From Phlegmacium glaucopus (Eukaryota; Basidiomycota; Agaricomycetes; Agaricales; Cortinariaceae): a DNA stretch of 19,361 nucleotides. Position numbers and translations under genes: made by a program. Below are positions 8,884 to 18,387 of the stretch, piece after piece. The stretch spans positions 442,671-462,031 of the forward strand of contig MU130542.1 of assembly GCA_015039465.1 (NCBI GenBank). Reading direction: 5' to 3'. The notes beneath the pieces are model-generated. The model had not been told where the DNA came from and did not search any database. It saw only the letters and a list, made by a program, of their open reading frames with translations. Each line of letters opens with the position of its first letter. Position 1 is the stretch's first letter.

Positions 8884-10100
8884 TTTGATAAATCTTGATA
8901 AAGGGAAACATCAAGGAGAATTGAGTTGAGTCATCCGAAAAACCTGCGACGTATGAGGAGATATTATGTAACCCGGAATTGGAAATGGCCGCGCATCCCG
9001 GCGCGCGCTCATTTCTCACCAGTGGTCTTATCTCGCCGCGACTTCACGACCTCCCATAGTCTCGTCTACTTATGTAACAGAAATTTCACAGGGCCTGAAG
9101 AAAATGATGTGAGTGTAACAATGGATTGATATTTTTCTGCTCTTCTGTACTTATCAACTTGCAGTTTGGACATCCAGCAGGATATGATTTTGCCCCAGTT
9201 TCGAAGAATATGTACCCTCTCCAGTGGTCATTTTTCTGCCTTTCGTTTGGCTCCCGATGCTTCTCATTATATTTATTCCATCTTCCCATATCGCATTAGC
9301 CTTCAGCCAACATGCAACAAGCAATACCAATAGGGACATTACAAAACGTCTTTGGAAGGGGATCCGGTCGCATCTTGGAATCATCCTAACAGGGTCGGAG
9401 TCAGCTAGGAGACTGACAAAGACTGACAAGCGCAAGCCTTGAGGACGTGGAGCTAGGTTTGCACATTCCTTCGAAATCCAGCTGTGCTAGCGAAATATCG
9501 TTTTATCATCGGGGATGATTCTAATCAGAAACCCCCTTTCCCCTGTCGGAGATCCAGAGGTGCTGGGCCCATGCCCTACAATAAATTGACAATAATGATA
9601 CTGCCCTAGCCTCCTAACTTCCTAACGCTTGACCCTAACCAAACCTCTAAATAGACCTTCACAGGAGAATGTACAATTTCATGAAAATTGTTTCGGCAAC
9701 AAACCAGCTGCCGCGGAGCATAGAATACTGAGAAAGGGTTTTATCTTATCATCGGCGGTGGTCGGATGGTTGATTTGATCATATCTTAGCGCTTACAGGG
9801 TCTTACAATTATGGTTTGCACAAGGTTGTAGCGTTATGATGTGACAATCGATCAAATTTAGCCGAATAGGGTCGATTGGGGCCTTCGAGTTACTTGCTTG
9901 CTGCCTCACAGTATTACTATAGGCGTGGAAGTATGACTGTCAGTCAAACGCTATGCAAAGCATATTGCAAAAACCGATACACAAATAACTCGAGTCTCGG
10001 CGATGTATGTTGTACATGCTGTGTGAAAAAGAAGTATGCATTGCAACAGCATGGCTGTTCTAGCGTCGACTAGCGTGTTTCTAAGTAAAAACTCGACTCG
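8884..10100. other. Intergenic region with a possible orphan exon pair
   Basis: No gene is firmly supported. On the plus strand at 9110-9165 there is a textbook-looking intron (GTGAGT ... TTGCAG) joining a frame ending PEEND to one starting FGHPAGYDFAP. The flanking frames are short and I cannot name a family. At 9598-9617 there is a 20-bp inverse match (18/20) to window positions 25-44, in a CCTAA-rich stretch. From 9660 to 10100 nothing is seen beyond the probable promoter of the next plus-strand gene. Confidence 0.4.
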
Positions 10101-13004
10101 ATGGTCCCCGTAATGGCCGATCTATCCATCATGCATCAACTTCTCTGCCATCATCAAACTTATTGTCAACTACCCGCAGTTATGAACTTTCTCTTATTAA
10201 CTACCTTCACCTTGGCCTGCAGAAAATTGGAGCTAACACCAGATGACGAACACAAAAGGCTTGACTATCACCCCAGCTACCTACCGCCACTCTACACATT
10301 TGATTCCTTCACCTGGGACCAATGGCAAACCATTTAAACGTCATGTGAGCTTTCTTCTTTTCAGTATCTACGTACCATGCTAGACGCACCAACAACGTAG
10401 GAGCCTTTTATGTTGAAACTTGGTGTGGCCATCGGCGTGCCACTCCTCATGCTTGTTTTAGGAGTTGCGCTGGAGATTGCCATCTTTATATCTAATCTAA
10501 CTGATGGTTCGTATTTACTGTCGCACCTCGACTTGAGATGAGATCGACTCTCTATTCAGGATTCAAAGTTCCGCGAAGCAATATCTTCAATGTTTTCGGC
10601 AATGTCACCCCACAGTTCTTAGCTGTAAGTCGCTCAGATACATGCCAAGCTGTTTTGTATCCCAACCGCTGATTGATATCTAGTCATTCTTTCCAACACT
10701 GTAACTTTCCTAGAGTTCACTATCTCGACTTTTAATTTACTCGATTTTGAAGGGTGGTTCTCCCGGTTGCAATTGCATGGCGAGAATTAGACTGGAATTT
10801 GAGGATGTATCAGGTATATCCTTCTAAAAACGCTCGAATGACCTGGAAGGCTCAACTAGACCCTAGCCCTATCTAGTTCTGAACAAAGGCAATGCCAGGG
10901 CAGAAGAAAGTCTCCTTTTGGACTATGTGCGTCACTTTCCTATCTACCAGAATTAGTCAGACACTGGACCAAAGCTCATTATCCTTTAGGTCGGTCTTGG
11001 GTGAGTAAAGCACCTCATGCCAAAGATATACGGAACACTGATTCATGACCGTTTTGAATAGCTTACCGCTGGGTATATTCCGCGCATTGAACTACAAGCA
11101 TCGCGTCATCTTCTGGTCATCTTTGACGGCTACTTTGACCTACATCTATCAACCGCTTGGTATGTACGCCTTACTCTAAGCTGCATATCCAGATCGTCTC
11201 CACTAACTCTCACACAGCGGGTTCCATATTCCAGATCCAGCAACGCCCACAAACAAGCGGTTAGCTGGTTCCCCACTTAAGTATCTCAAAATCGATCTGA
11301 TTCATTTTTCTCCCTTCTGCAGATATATTTGTAACAAGCACCAAAAGCATTGGTCTTTCAACGCATATCTCTGATCTCAATGCCTTTAGTGCTGCTGCCG
11401 GCTATGTGGATTCATCGGTTCTTCTCGGTCTTTTAGACCCACCATTTGTTCGAGACGGATGGTCTACAGCGGTATTCGAGGTGCGCGCTGTTCTTTTCGT
11501 CAGGGCCTTTTAATAATGCTCTTGTCAATGACTACTTCAGATCCCTACAAATCGGTACCTAAATGGCTCCATGACCGTCGACACGTCTGGGATACAGACT
11601 AACGTGAACTGTTCCAATCCATCTGAACCCCCGATTCTTACATCACTTGGAGCAACAAGTTATAACCTTAGTTCAAAATCTATCGACGGATGTGTTCATT
11701 CTGTGTCATTTGATTTTACAGTACGTTCTATGTGATCACACCTTGTGTTTCCATGACATGTTTTGTGTTTCCAGGGGGCTACGGAACAATATGGAGTCGA
11801 GAATGTAACGTGTCCAGGCAATGCTTCGGCATTGAACTCTTCTTTGCGTCCTGTCATGTTCTGGTGGGTTTTTTATACATTCTATTAAAAATTTCCGTCT
11901 TCTCAGTCCCATCCTAAAAGGTTTTTCCATATTCGAGATGATAACGAAGCGCCACAAGCGAAAACCATCTTCTGTGCACCAACTATTCAAGCTTTCGACA
12001 TCCAAGTGGTAGTCAATCTGAACAATGGTTCCTTGATTGATGTCTCATCTACTGGGGACTTTTTGCCGCTAAACAATGTCACTGGTGCCGGCGGAGCCTT
12101 GAATGGGAGTGCATTCAATGGGTAAGTAATTTCATTCGAATTCGATATTTGATGCGGGCCTAAACTGTGTCGCAGGCTGATATTTGACAATATCGCTAAT
12201 CCTTTGATATTGGCTCGTGCAGTTGCGACGAGATCAATTGTACCGGGAGCTATTTTTCTCAACGCCCAGCAGCTTCCCAACGGTCCACAATCAACCTTCG
12301 ATCTTGCGAATGGTTTCTTGGATCTCACGACAAAGCTCTATGTAAGTAATCGGCCCTTTCATATCCTCTATTTACGTCACCCGCCCTTACATGTTGGTTT
12401 CGAAATTGACAGACAAGACACCTAGCCATTAGTGCACAATCCATCTATTTCTTAAACACTAATACCACACTCCCTGCGACTGTCGTTTCTCTGCTTCCAA
12501 GGCTGAAAATCGCGTAAGGTCATTCCCTCTCGTCAAGTCTTTCGGAACTGATGGATCGGGACTTTCTGCAGCTCAGCGCCAGCACACGTCCTTGCCGCTC
12601 TGTTAATCCTGACAGGATTCATCGGTATATTCCTTCATGTCATCAACCGGAATAAAAGAAAGCGACTCCTCTTGGCTACTCCTCCAGGAAGCATAGCATC
12701 TATCATTTCCCTGACCTCTCGATCAGGTTTCGGCGAGCTCTTGTTGCCCTATGACGATGAGCTGACAATGGAGAAGAAACTGGACGGTTTACGTTTCCGA
12801 CTCGATAAGACCACAGGTGCTATACTCGCCGACGAAGTTGAGACTGATAGGACGCAGAGGATGCTTTCAGATGACCCAACAATATCCTTATTGGGAACAC
12901 CATCAACCTTGCGGCAGTCAATGTCGTCGTCGGATCTCGCTTTTGCAATTGCTGTTGGAAAGATTCCGAGTCCACAGGAATGGAACCAATATAAGCAGGT
13001 CTGA
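10101..13004 (+). CDS. DUF3433-like multi-pass membrane protein, about 16 exons, damaged 5' end
   Basis: Intact part: exons 10410-10506, 10560-10624, 10684-10700, 10753-10813, 10867-10926, 10990-11000, 11062-11159, 11218-11259, 11323-11480, 11541-11720, 11775-11863, 11921-12121, 12176-12341, 12413-12513 and 12572-13004. They total 1779 nt, or 592 residues from ATG 10410, all in phase. Membrane segments: about 4-27, 53-70, 118-140 and 454-473. The long region between the third and fourth (about 150-450) has many N-glycosylation sequons (NGS, NCS, NVT, NAS), so it is probably outside the cell or luminal. The C-terminal tail (TPPGSIASIISLTSRSGFG, then an acidic stretch) is cytosolic. Architecture and motifs such as YKHRVIFWSSL and QPLAGSIF match fungal DUF3433 proteins, whose function is unknown. 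Upstream, 10101-10335 encodes the expected preceding segment (RLDYHPSYLPPLYTFDSFTW), but a stop, an impossible 20-nt intron and an extra T separate it from the rest. Confidence 0.8.
10336..10410 (+). other. Lesions joining the 5' exon to the DUF3433-like gene
   Basis: The 5' frame ending WDQWQTI meets TAA at 10336-10338. The only GT..AG pair nearby (10345-10364) would make a 20-nt intron, far below the 39-73 bp seen elsewhere in this window. The next exon reads TYHARRTNNVGAF in frame and then needs removal of one T in the TTTT run (10407-10410) to continue as MLKLGVAIGVP. Either the gene has lost its N-terminus or the assembly has indels here. Confidence 0.6.
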
Positions 13005-13533
13005 CGGTTTAAATTTGCAACTCCATACCTCAGCTAGATCCTTTTTTCTGTATTTGCCCCACTCTGTGGCGGAGCCGTATTACTATATGTATGGGAATAC
13101 CTTAGGGATAAAGGAATATCTAAATAATTCTCCGTAGGCGCTAACTCCAACCGCAGCTCAGGAGGCGACGAGCGTCTCCCGGGAGCGGAGACTATTTCAG
13201 TTAGTAGTCATTGCGTTTGTTGTATTTTTATCGACTTATTGGACATTTTTGGGACTCCTTGTTCTTTAAATAATGTTTAGTAATATTTTTGGATTCCCTT
13301 TTCTGGAGAGTTAATGTAAATGTTTGAGACTTACCTATGGACAATACAGTAACGGGGCGAAGGCACAATATTATATAATGATGAAGGTTGACAGCTAGCA
13401 GAGACAAGCAATGCTCGACTAAGGAAGAATATGTCAAGACAGGATATAAATTTGTCATACTACTATATCAAAATAGGTAAGTGGGCTATGTAGACGAAAG
13501 TAAAAAAAAAATAGTAAAAGTTGACAGGAAACG
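13005..13533. other. 3' flank of the DUF3433-like gene and AT-rich spacer
   Basis: A GC-rich hairpin is present at 13174-13192 (GTCTCC/GGAGAC arms), overlapping the 10-bp palindrome CTCCCGGGAG at 13176-13185. The sequence then becomes AT-rich. The last CpG before the long CpG-free tract is at 13532-13533, which marks the edge of the transposon compartment. No gene seen. Confidence 0.5.
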
Positions 13534-13619
13534 TGTATGCTGTTACTAAGTTTACCAGGTTTTTCTATGTATCATTCCATTGTCAATTATTGTCAGCAGT
13601 AGAAAATCCAACATCCACT

Positions 13620-13873
13620 ATGAAGGATTTGGAGGACTGGTTGGAGGAGAAGGATGGGAAGAGGGCAAAGGTGGTCAAAAAAGGAGAGGCAAAAGATATT
13701 GTGAAGGGAAAGAGAGGGCAGATGTGAAGGGAAAGCAGAAGGAGGAATCAAAGGCAATGAAGCCACAGAACAAAAAGAAATCTGCTGGGTAGGTAATTTC
13801 CCTTCTGTAAAATTTCAAATTTGTATCTGTATCTGTTCTACAATGTCTGAGATATTTGGTGTTTTATAAATAG
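13620..13873 (+). pseudogene. Lys/Glu-rich exon remnant and likely intron upstream of the CxC5 frame
   Basis: Two overlapping frames encode low-complexity, highly charged sequence (MKDLEDWLEEKDGKR..., then KGKQKEESKAMKPQNKKKSA). At the end of the second there is a plausible intron of about 86 bp (donor GTAGGT near 13788, acceptor ATAAATAG at 13873). It leads to the CxC5 frame that starts with ATG at 13875. The charged stretch may be the N-terminal exon of the transposon gene or the tail of a neighbouring transposon gene. A frame change within it shows decay. No domain can be named. Confidence 0.35.
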
Positions 13874-13874
13874 G

Positions 13875-14745
13875 ATGAACACTGGCATGCCAACATCTTG
13901 CCAAGTATACCTTGGCTTTTCAATATTTTGGAAGATGATTGTGTCTATGCCATTATTTGGTACCTTGATGGTTTTCCTGTTTTTCTGTCCTGGAGTTCAT
14001 GCAGCAGGTCCTGAAAGTGCATTCCCAAACATCTCATTTGAAATCTTCAGTACTTTCATTGAAAGTATCTTTGGTCCAAAGATTTCATTGAGCACAGTGC
14101 TAATGCTCTTATTTACACTCAATGTGAACATTGATCCTCTGAACTTGCATACACACAGTCAGAATCTTAACTATGAGCAAAAATGTAGCTCAAGTACCTG
14201 GATGAATGCATTATCTCATGCTATTCAATGGGATACAAATGACAAAAGAATGAAATCACTATTCAAACAGAATGAAATGCCAGATGATTTAACAGGATCA
14301 GAGGCCAAGGAAATAATGACCATTAAATTGGATTCCTTTGTAAATCTGTTGGGCTTAAATCCTTTTGGGCCTAATGGACAACCAATCAAAAAACTCTGTC
14401 CTATTTCAAATGATGGCATCCAACCAATTTTGGTTCTGTGCCCAAAGTCTTATGAATGCATGGATGGAGCATGTGAACCTTGCAGTTTTCTAGTGTTGAC
14501 TCATGCAAACCCAGTTCCTGAAGCAACTCAAAATTGGACAAAGTACTTATGTTGACCATATTTTTTCAACTGCTGTTGTCAATGGCACATATAGCTTCCA
14601 TGCATCAACTACTGCATATGCAGAATTCTGGACCCATAGCTTTGGAAAAACTCATTCTGTCAAAGTTCCAAGATGTCAGATATGGCAAGCTTTCATCCAG
14701 GAATCAATTCATAGTGTTTCTCATACATTGGCTTGCAATTGCTAA
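13875..14745 (+). pseudogene. CxC5-type part of a KDZ-associated transposon protein, decayed
   Basis: The frame 13875-14555 contains a helical region starting SFEIFSTFIESIFG, then a long linker, and then the first part of a cysteine cluster (VLCPKSYECMDGACEPCSF). This is the layout of the CxC5 cysteine-cluster region found with KDZ (Kyakuja-Dileera-Zisupton) transposases of basidiomycetes. After VPEATQ the sequence jumps into another frame (14532-14745: KIGQSTYVDHIFSTAVVNG, YSFHASTTAYAEFWTHSFG, RCQIWQAFIQESI). The second half of the zinc cluster was therefore lost by an internal deletion that also shifted the frame. Normally the two cysteine pairs bind zinc for DNA or protein contact; here the cluster is broken. 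There is no CpG in the whole stretch. The gene continues at about 14757. Confidence 0.7.
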
Positions 14746-14756
14746 GGTTGGCAAAC

Positions 14757-15836
14757 AAAGCATTTAGTTTGTTGGGTGAGAATGGAGGAATAAGGCTGTC
14801 TAATGGACATGCATGCTCAGAGTGTACTCAAGATTACAAAACCACTGCAGATTATACCCCACTGAATAATAATGTTAAGTTCGGAAACTCTATTCTGGAG
14901 TATCGGACAGAGTTTGATTGGAATGGAAGCATGGAACGGAAAAGGACTTTAGCCTCAGTGTATGTGCTGTGCTACCCTTAAACCTTCATGTCCTAATTTC
15001 AGAGTAAGAATGGAACGGAGTGGAACTGGAAGTTGCAGGAACTTCGAGGAAGAATAGGAGGAGGAAACTAAGTTGATATTTGAACTGAGGAATACATACA
15101 AGTTTTGAGTACTTAAATAATAAAAAGAATAGCAACTGAAATATAAAAGATAAATATAAAGTGCTGCGTTCTGCTCCTGGAAAGTCCTGCATTCTTGGGT
15201 GAATAATCCATGGCAGGTGTGCTGACTGATAATGGGAAAGTGATGACAAAGAAATAGTTATTGTGGCAAAGATGTGGTAATGGGTTTGGAGTATCGTCGG
15301 AAGAGCCGGAATGATATGGAGAAGTCTCAGAGTTGGATGAAGGAAGAGTAGATCCGGATACAAGGGAAGGTACTGGAACGGAGTACAGTGTACCAGAGAC
15401 AACTCTGACAGAGCTGGACCGGAGTCACATATAATGGAATGTAACAAATAATCCTGCTGCTGTACTTGGTGTTGATGATAACAGACTTGTTCCAGCCTTA
15501 GCTGATGAAAACCTGGTCAATCTAAATTTTGCTTCAGCTGTCACAAATTCTCCAGTTAAAATGATAGTCATAGATGGTATTGTTATGGGGCCAGTTCATT
15601 GTGCTGCAGACAATTGTACTGCAGATTTTTTGAATGCCCATGGAGAAGCACTTTGTGCCACACATATCACTGAATTTTCAAATTGGTGCTGTGTTGGTTG
15701 CAGGAATATAAAAGTGCAAGGTACCCAGGCATGTCCTCAACATCAGAAGGATTGGTCTCACCATTGTCAGTTACAAACAAAATCAACCTTGGCACATCAG
15801 GAAAACAGTAACCTTGCCCTGGGTTGCCCTGGCTAG
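14757..15836 (+). pseudogene. CxC6-type zinc cluster of the same KDZ-associated protein, split by a solo LTR
   Basis: The left half (14757-14872) reads AFSLLGENGGIRLSNGHACS then ECTQDY. The right half (15447-15817) reads NPAAVLGVDDNRLVPALADE, then VKMIVIDGIVMGPVHCAADN, then a run of Cys/His residues ending GTQACPQHQKDW. These are hallmarks of the CxC6 cysteine cluster of KDZ-associated proteins. The two halves are in the same frame if the 574-bp LTR and one 5-bp target copy are removed, so the reading frame here was still open when the LTR inserted. The sequence loses family resemblance after about 15790 (LALGCPG and a stop), where a short insertion or rearrangement with a strong hairpin (15919-15957) follows. 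Confidence 0.72.
14868..15451 (+). mobile_element. Solo LTR (574 bp) with 5-bp target duplication, inserted in the KDZ relic
   Basis: The LTR runs 14873-15446, starting TGTTAAG and ending TAACA (5-bp inverted termini TGTTA/TAACA with canonical TG..CA). AATAA is duplicated directly outside (14868-14872 and 15447-15451). There is no internal retrotransposon sequence, so recombination between two LTRs has removed the body. Orientation cannot be fixed from the LTR alone. It contains about a dozen CpG, in contrast to its CpG-free surroundings. Its first 498 bp match the copy at 16747-17244. Confidence 0.9.
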
Positions 15837-15918
15837 CCCTGAGTGTGATTGGCTAGGTTTAAAAATCTGAAAAATATCTAAAAAATCACAGAAATATTTG
15901 TAGTACCCAATTCAAACA

Positions 15919-15957
15919 AAAATTCTATGAACACCTGCCAAGTGTTCATAGAATTTT
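15919..15957. repeat. Strong hairpin, 16-bp perfect arms with 7-nt loop
   Basis: AAAATTCTATGAACAC (15919-15934) is the exact reverse complement of GTGTTCATAGAATTTT (15942-15957). Weaker pairing extends outward (attcaaa/ttgaat). It lies in a short segment (about 15820-16010) that replaces coding sequence of the KDZ-associated gene, so it may be the core of a small inverted-repeat element. Confidence 0.85.
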
Positions 15958-16028
15958 GAATCATCAAAATGAAATCTTGCCTGATGAAGAGGCACCTGAA
16001 ACTCAACACAAAAATTATTTCAGCCCAG

Positions 16029-16530
16029 CTTGATTTTATTGTGTTGAAACAATTTGTGCTCCATGTGGTGTGGTCATTGCATGGACAAAGTTTGCAAAAT
16101 CAGAATCACCAACAAAGATTTTGAAATTTCTCAAAGATACAGATCCTAGAAAGGAAACAAGACCAGATTATATATGCATTGACAAAGCATGTCTAGTTCT
16201 TTGGACAAGTCTAATTAATGGATCATGGGAGGAGTGGAAAGATACAAGCTGCCTCATATCATTATACCAATCATCAGGTGGGAGATTTTTTATGCTGCAA
16301 GTACTGCAATCCAGCACCACTTGATGGGATCTGCACCAAATCTGGTCATTGAGGCAGAAACTGATAGTGGGGTGAAGTATTTGAAGTGTGCATTTAATAC
16401 ACAGGCATGTGAACAACTAAATGGATGGCTTGGTGATTTGACTCTATTTTGAAGCAAATGACACAAACCAACCTTGATTGGTTTTTGCATGTCATGTTAT
16501 TCTGTTATACACAGCAGGTGTCAGGGGATA
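16029..16530 (+). pseudogene. C-terminal block of the KDZ-associated CxC6 protein, with stops and frameshifts
   Basis: Reading across three frames gives FYCVETICAPCGVVIAWTKF, then AKSESPTKILKFLKD, RPDYICIDKACLVLWTS, WEEWKDTS, YHYTNHQ, CCKYCNPAPLDG, GSAPNLVIEAETD, CAFNTQACEQLNGWLG and ILKQMTQTNLDWFLHVML. This is the conserved region downstream of CxC6 in basidiomycete KDZ-associated proteins. Disablements: a TGA just before FYCVE (16029-16040 area, consistent with CGA to TGA), a frame change near 16250, another near 16330 and another after WLGD near 16440. Each is small, so this is point decay rather than rearrangement. The strand and order match the upstream CxC5 and CxC6 pieces, so it is one gene. 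Confidence 0.75.
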
Positions 16531-16746
16531 CTCATAGTATCTGCATATACTATAGCTTAGCATACTTTACTTACTGTTAGGGGACACCCAATTTTGAGCC
16601 TAACTCCCAACTCCTGATCAGGCCCAAACCCAATCTCAGTCCTGAGCCCAAAACATTTTCCAACTTCAAACCACTCCCGAATCAACCCCCAAATATCTAT
16701 ATTCCACCTCACCAATGAGCCTGAATCCCCACCTGAACCAATCAGC
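16531..16746. other. C/T-rich spacer, possible LTR fragment
   Basis: The stretch starting near TGTTAGGGGACACCC (about 16576) looks like the start of another LTR and is strongly enriched for ccca/aacc motifs. No partner end is visible, and the second copy of the 574-bp LTR family starts at 16747. No gene. Confidence 0.3.
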
Positions 16747-17244
16747 TGTTAAGTTTGGGAACTCTGTTCCAGAGTATCGGACAGAGTTTGATTGGAACAG
16801 AACCACGGAACGGAAAAGGACTATAGCCTCAGTGTATGTGCTGTGCTACCCTAAACCTTTGTGTCCTAATTTTGGATTAGGAATGGAACAGAGTGGAACT
16901 GGAAGTTGCAGGAACTTAGAGGAAGAATAGGAGGAGGAAACTAGGTTGATATTTGAACTGAGGAAAACATACAAGTTTTGAGTACTTAAATAATAAAAGG
17001 AATTGCAACTGAAATATAAAGTATAAATATAAAGTGCTGCATTCTGCTCCTGGAAGGTCCTGCATTCTTGGGGTGAATAATCCATAGCTGGTGTGCTGAC
17101 TGATAGTGGGAAAGTGATGACAAAGAAATAGTGGTTGTGGTGAAGATGTGGTATTGGGTTTGGAGTATTGTTGGAGGAGCTGGAATGATACAGAGAAGTC
17201 TCGGAGTTGGACATAGGAGGAGTAGAACTGGAAACAAGGGAAGG
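16747..17244 (+). mobile_element. Second copy of the solo-LTR family, truncated at its right end
   Basis: It aligns end to end with 14873-15370 at the same length (498 bp) and with many substitutions. The last 76 bp including TAACA are missing, and no target duplication can be found. The left end TGTTAAG is intact. Compared with the first copy, many differences are CG versus TG or CA (see findings). The sequence after 17244 is unrelated. Confidence 0.85.
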
Positions 17245-17416
17245 GACACTTCTTGACCTCTTACCTCCACCACCTCATCTGGGGTCCTGGACTAAGTAGC
17301 CACTAAATTGTATTTTCCTCTTAATTTCTCCTCCTCTTTGCTATCTCTTCACCCACCAATTTGTCAACCAACCTCTTCACACCGCCCGCAACATTCTCTC
17401 TACATACTTTCTCCCT

Positions 17417-17719
17417 ATGGACAGGGACAAAGACAAAGGTAGGGCAAGTAAAAACTTGTCGACCATCCTGACAAGCGACAAGACCCCAGCTGGATCCCAA
17501 CATGGCTCAGCAACACGATCTGAAATAAATGCCTTGATCACCGGCAGCCCTGGACCAATTACTAACCCCCTTGATGCCCGTAAATGGCTTGAAACCAAGG
17601 GATGGATCCTGTCAGGAGAAGACTATGATCGGTCCAAAATGGTCAAAATCCTTCTAACTATTTCCATGTTACCTAAAATGCCACAGGAAGCGATCAATGC
17701 TGTCCGCGCGGTGATATGA
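17417..17719 (+). pseudogene. Retroelement gag-like ORF, truncated by an inserted LTR
   Basis: The frame starts MDRDKDKGRASKNLST after a C/T-rich leader. It contains an alignable core, LDARKWLETKGWILSGEDYD, then KILLTISMLPKMPQEAINAV and RAV. This pattern (tryptophan-containing helix, then NAVRAV) is familiar from gag-like N-terminal proteins of basidiomycete retrotransposons, which I know as hypothetical proteins rather than by a named domain. The family normally continues for hundreds of residues. Here homology ends exactly at 17711, where TGATATGA begins and a stop follows two codons later. The CpG-containing ORF (several CG, including CGCGCG at its end) abuts a CpG-free tract, so the boundary is sharp. 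Confidence 0.5.
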
Positions 17720-18387
17720 TTTAAATCTGCATAAGCATGGTTTTTGCAATTTTTATCTATTATTTCAGCATAAATATTAATTAATGCACCAATAACTGGT
17801 TAATACAACTGATAATAAACAAGGGAATCAGAGTTGTCTACCCTACAACTGCTGATTAGACCTATTACTGTGTGACTTAAATGCATATAGTTAATAAGTG
17901 TGGTCAATAGACTATCATTTGTTACACTACAAATTGCATGTCTGGATTAAAACCAATAAATCCATGAATATCCTTATAGACTTGGCACAGGAAAAGTTAA
18001 ATAAACAATATTGGGTTAGCAAATGTCATGGGGTGTGATTTTGGAGCAACAGAATATTATTAATAAATATTCAGGGGAAGGTTGGTGCCCTAGCAACAGT
18101 GGAAGCAGAATAACCAAGATAGTGGAACCATGTGATTGTGTGGGAATCATGATGATTAAGGATAGGGGGAGTGCTGAACAATCATAAAGATTGTTTCCAG
18201 GCACAATAGGCACAGTTCCCACCAAGAGGGGTGGAAACTACCTAAAATTAGGAACATGGGGCTAAAAATAGAACAACCCCTATGTTTCCAGGAACAATGA
18301 GTGCACATGGTGCCAGAACCAAAGTAAGGGTACCAGGAACCAGTATATCTATTTTTGGACATTATCTATTTTTAAATATCTCAAATG

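Larger units (their letters stand above)
13534..16677. other. CpG-free compartment (KDZ relic), interrupted only by the solo LTR
   Basis: Scanning every line, I find no CG dinucleotide in 13534-14872 (1339 bp) or in 15447-16677 (1231 bp). The sequence between them, the inserted solo LTR, has about a dozen. With C and G each near 19-20 percent, chance alone would give on the order of 90-100 in this length. CG is absent on both strands by definition. The pattern is that of long exposure to CpG methylation followed by deamination to TpG/CpA. Confidence 0.9.

Noticed and set aside
9154..9442. Hydrophobic ORFs on both strands
   Set aside because: Short, mutually overlapping in opposite directions, and without a family match. 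Membrane-like composition alone is not enough.
4211..13004. A functional gene cluster (kinase, membrane proteins, transporter)
   Set aside because: No biosynthetic or pathway enzymes are present, the genes are on both strands with long spacers, one is a relic, and nothing links their functions.
13174..13192. GC-rich hairpin after the DUF3433-like gene as a terminator
   Set aside because: Nuclear fungal genes do not use hairpin terminators. The structure is real but has no assigned role.
14986..15447. Long minus-strand ORF (153 codons) rich in Leu/Ser/His, with a similar one at 16846-17273
   Set aside because: Both lie entirely within the two copies of the same LTR. They are antisense readings of repeat sequence with no domain.
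14873..17244. The two LTR copies as the flanking LTRs of one retrotransposon
   Set aside because: The sequence between them is the second half of the KDZ-associated gene, in frame with the first half across the left LTR. The left LTR also has its own target duplication, so it is a separate solo LTR.
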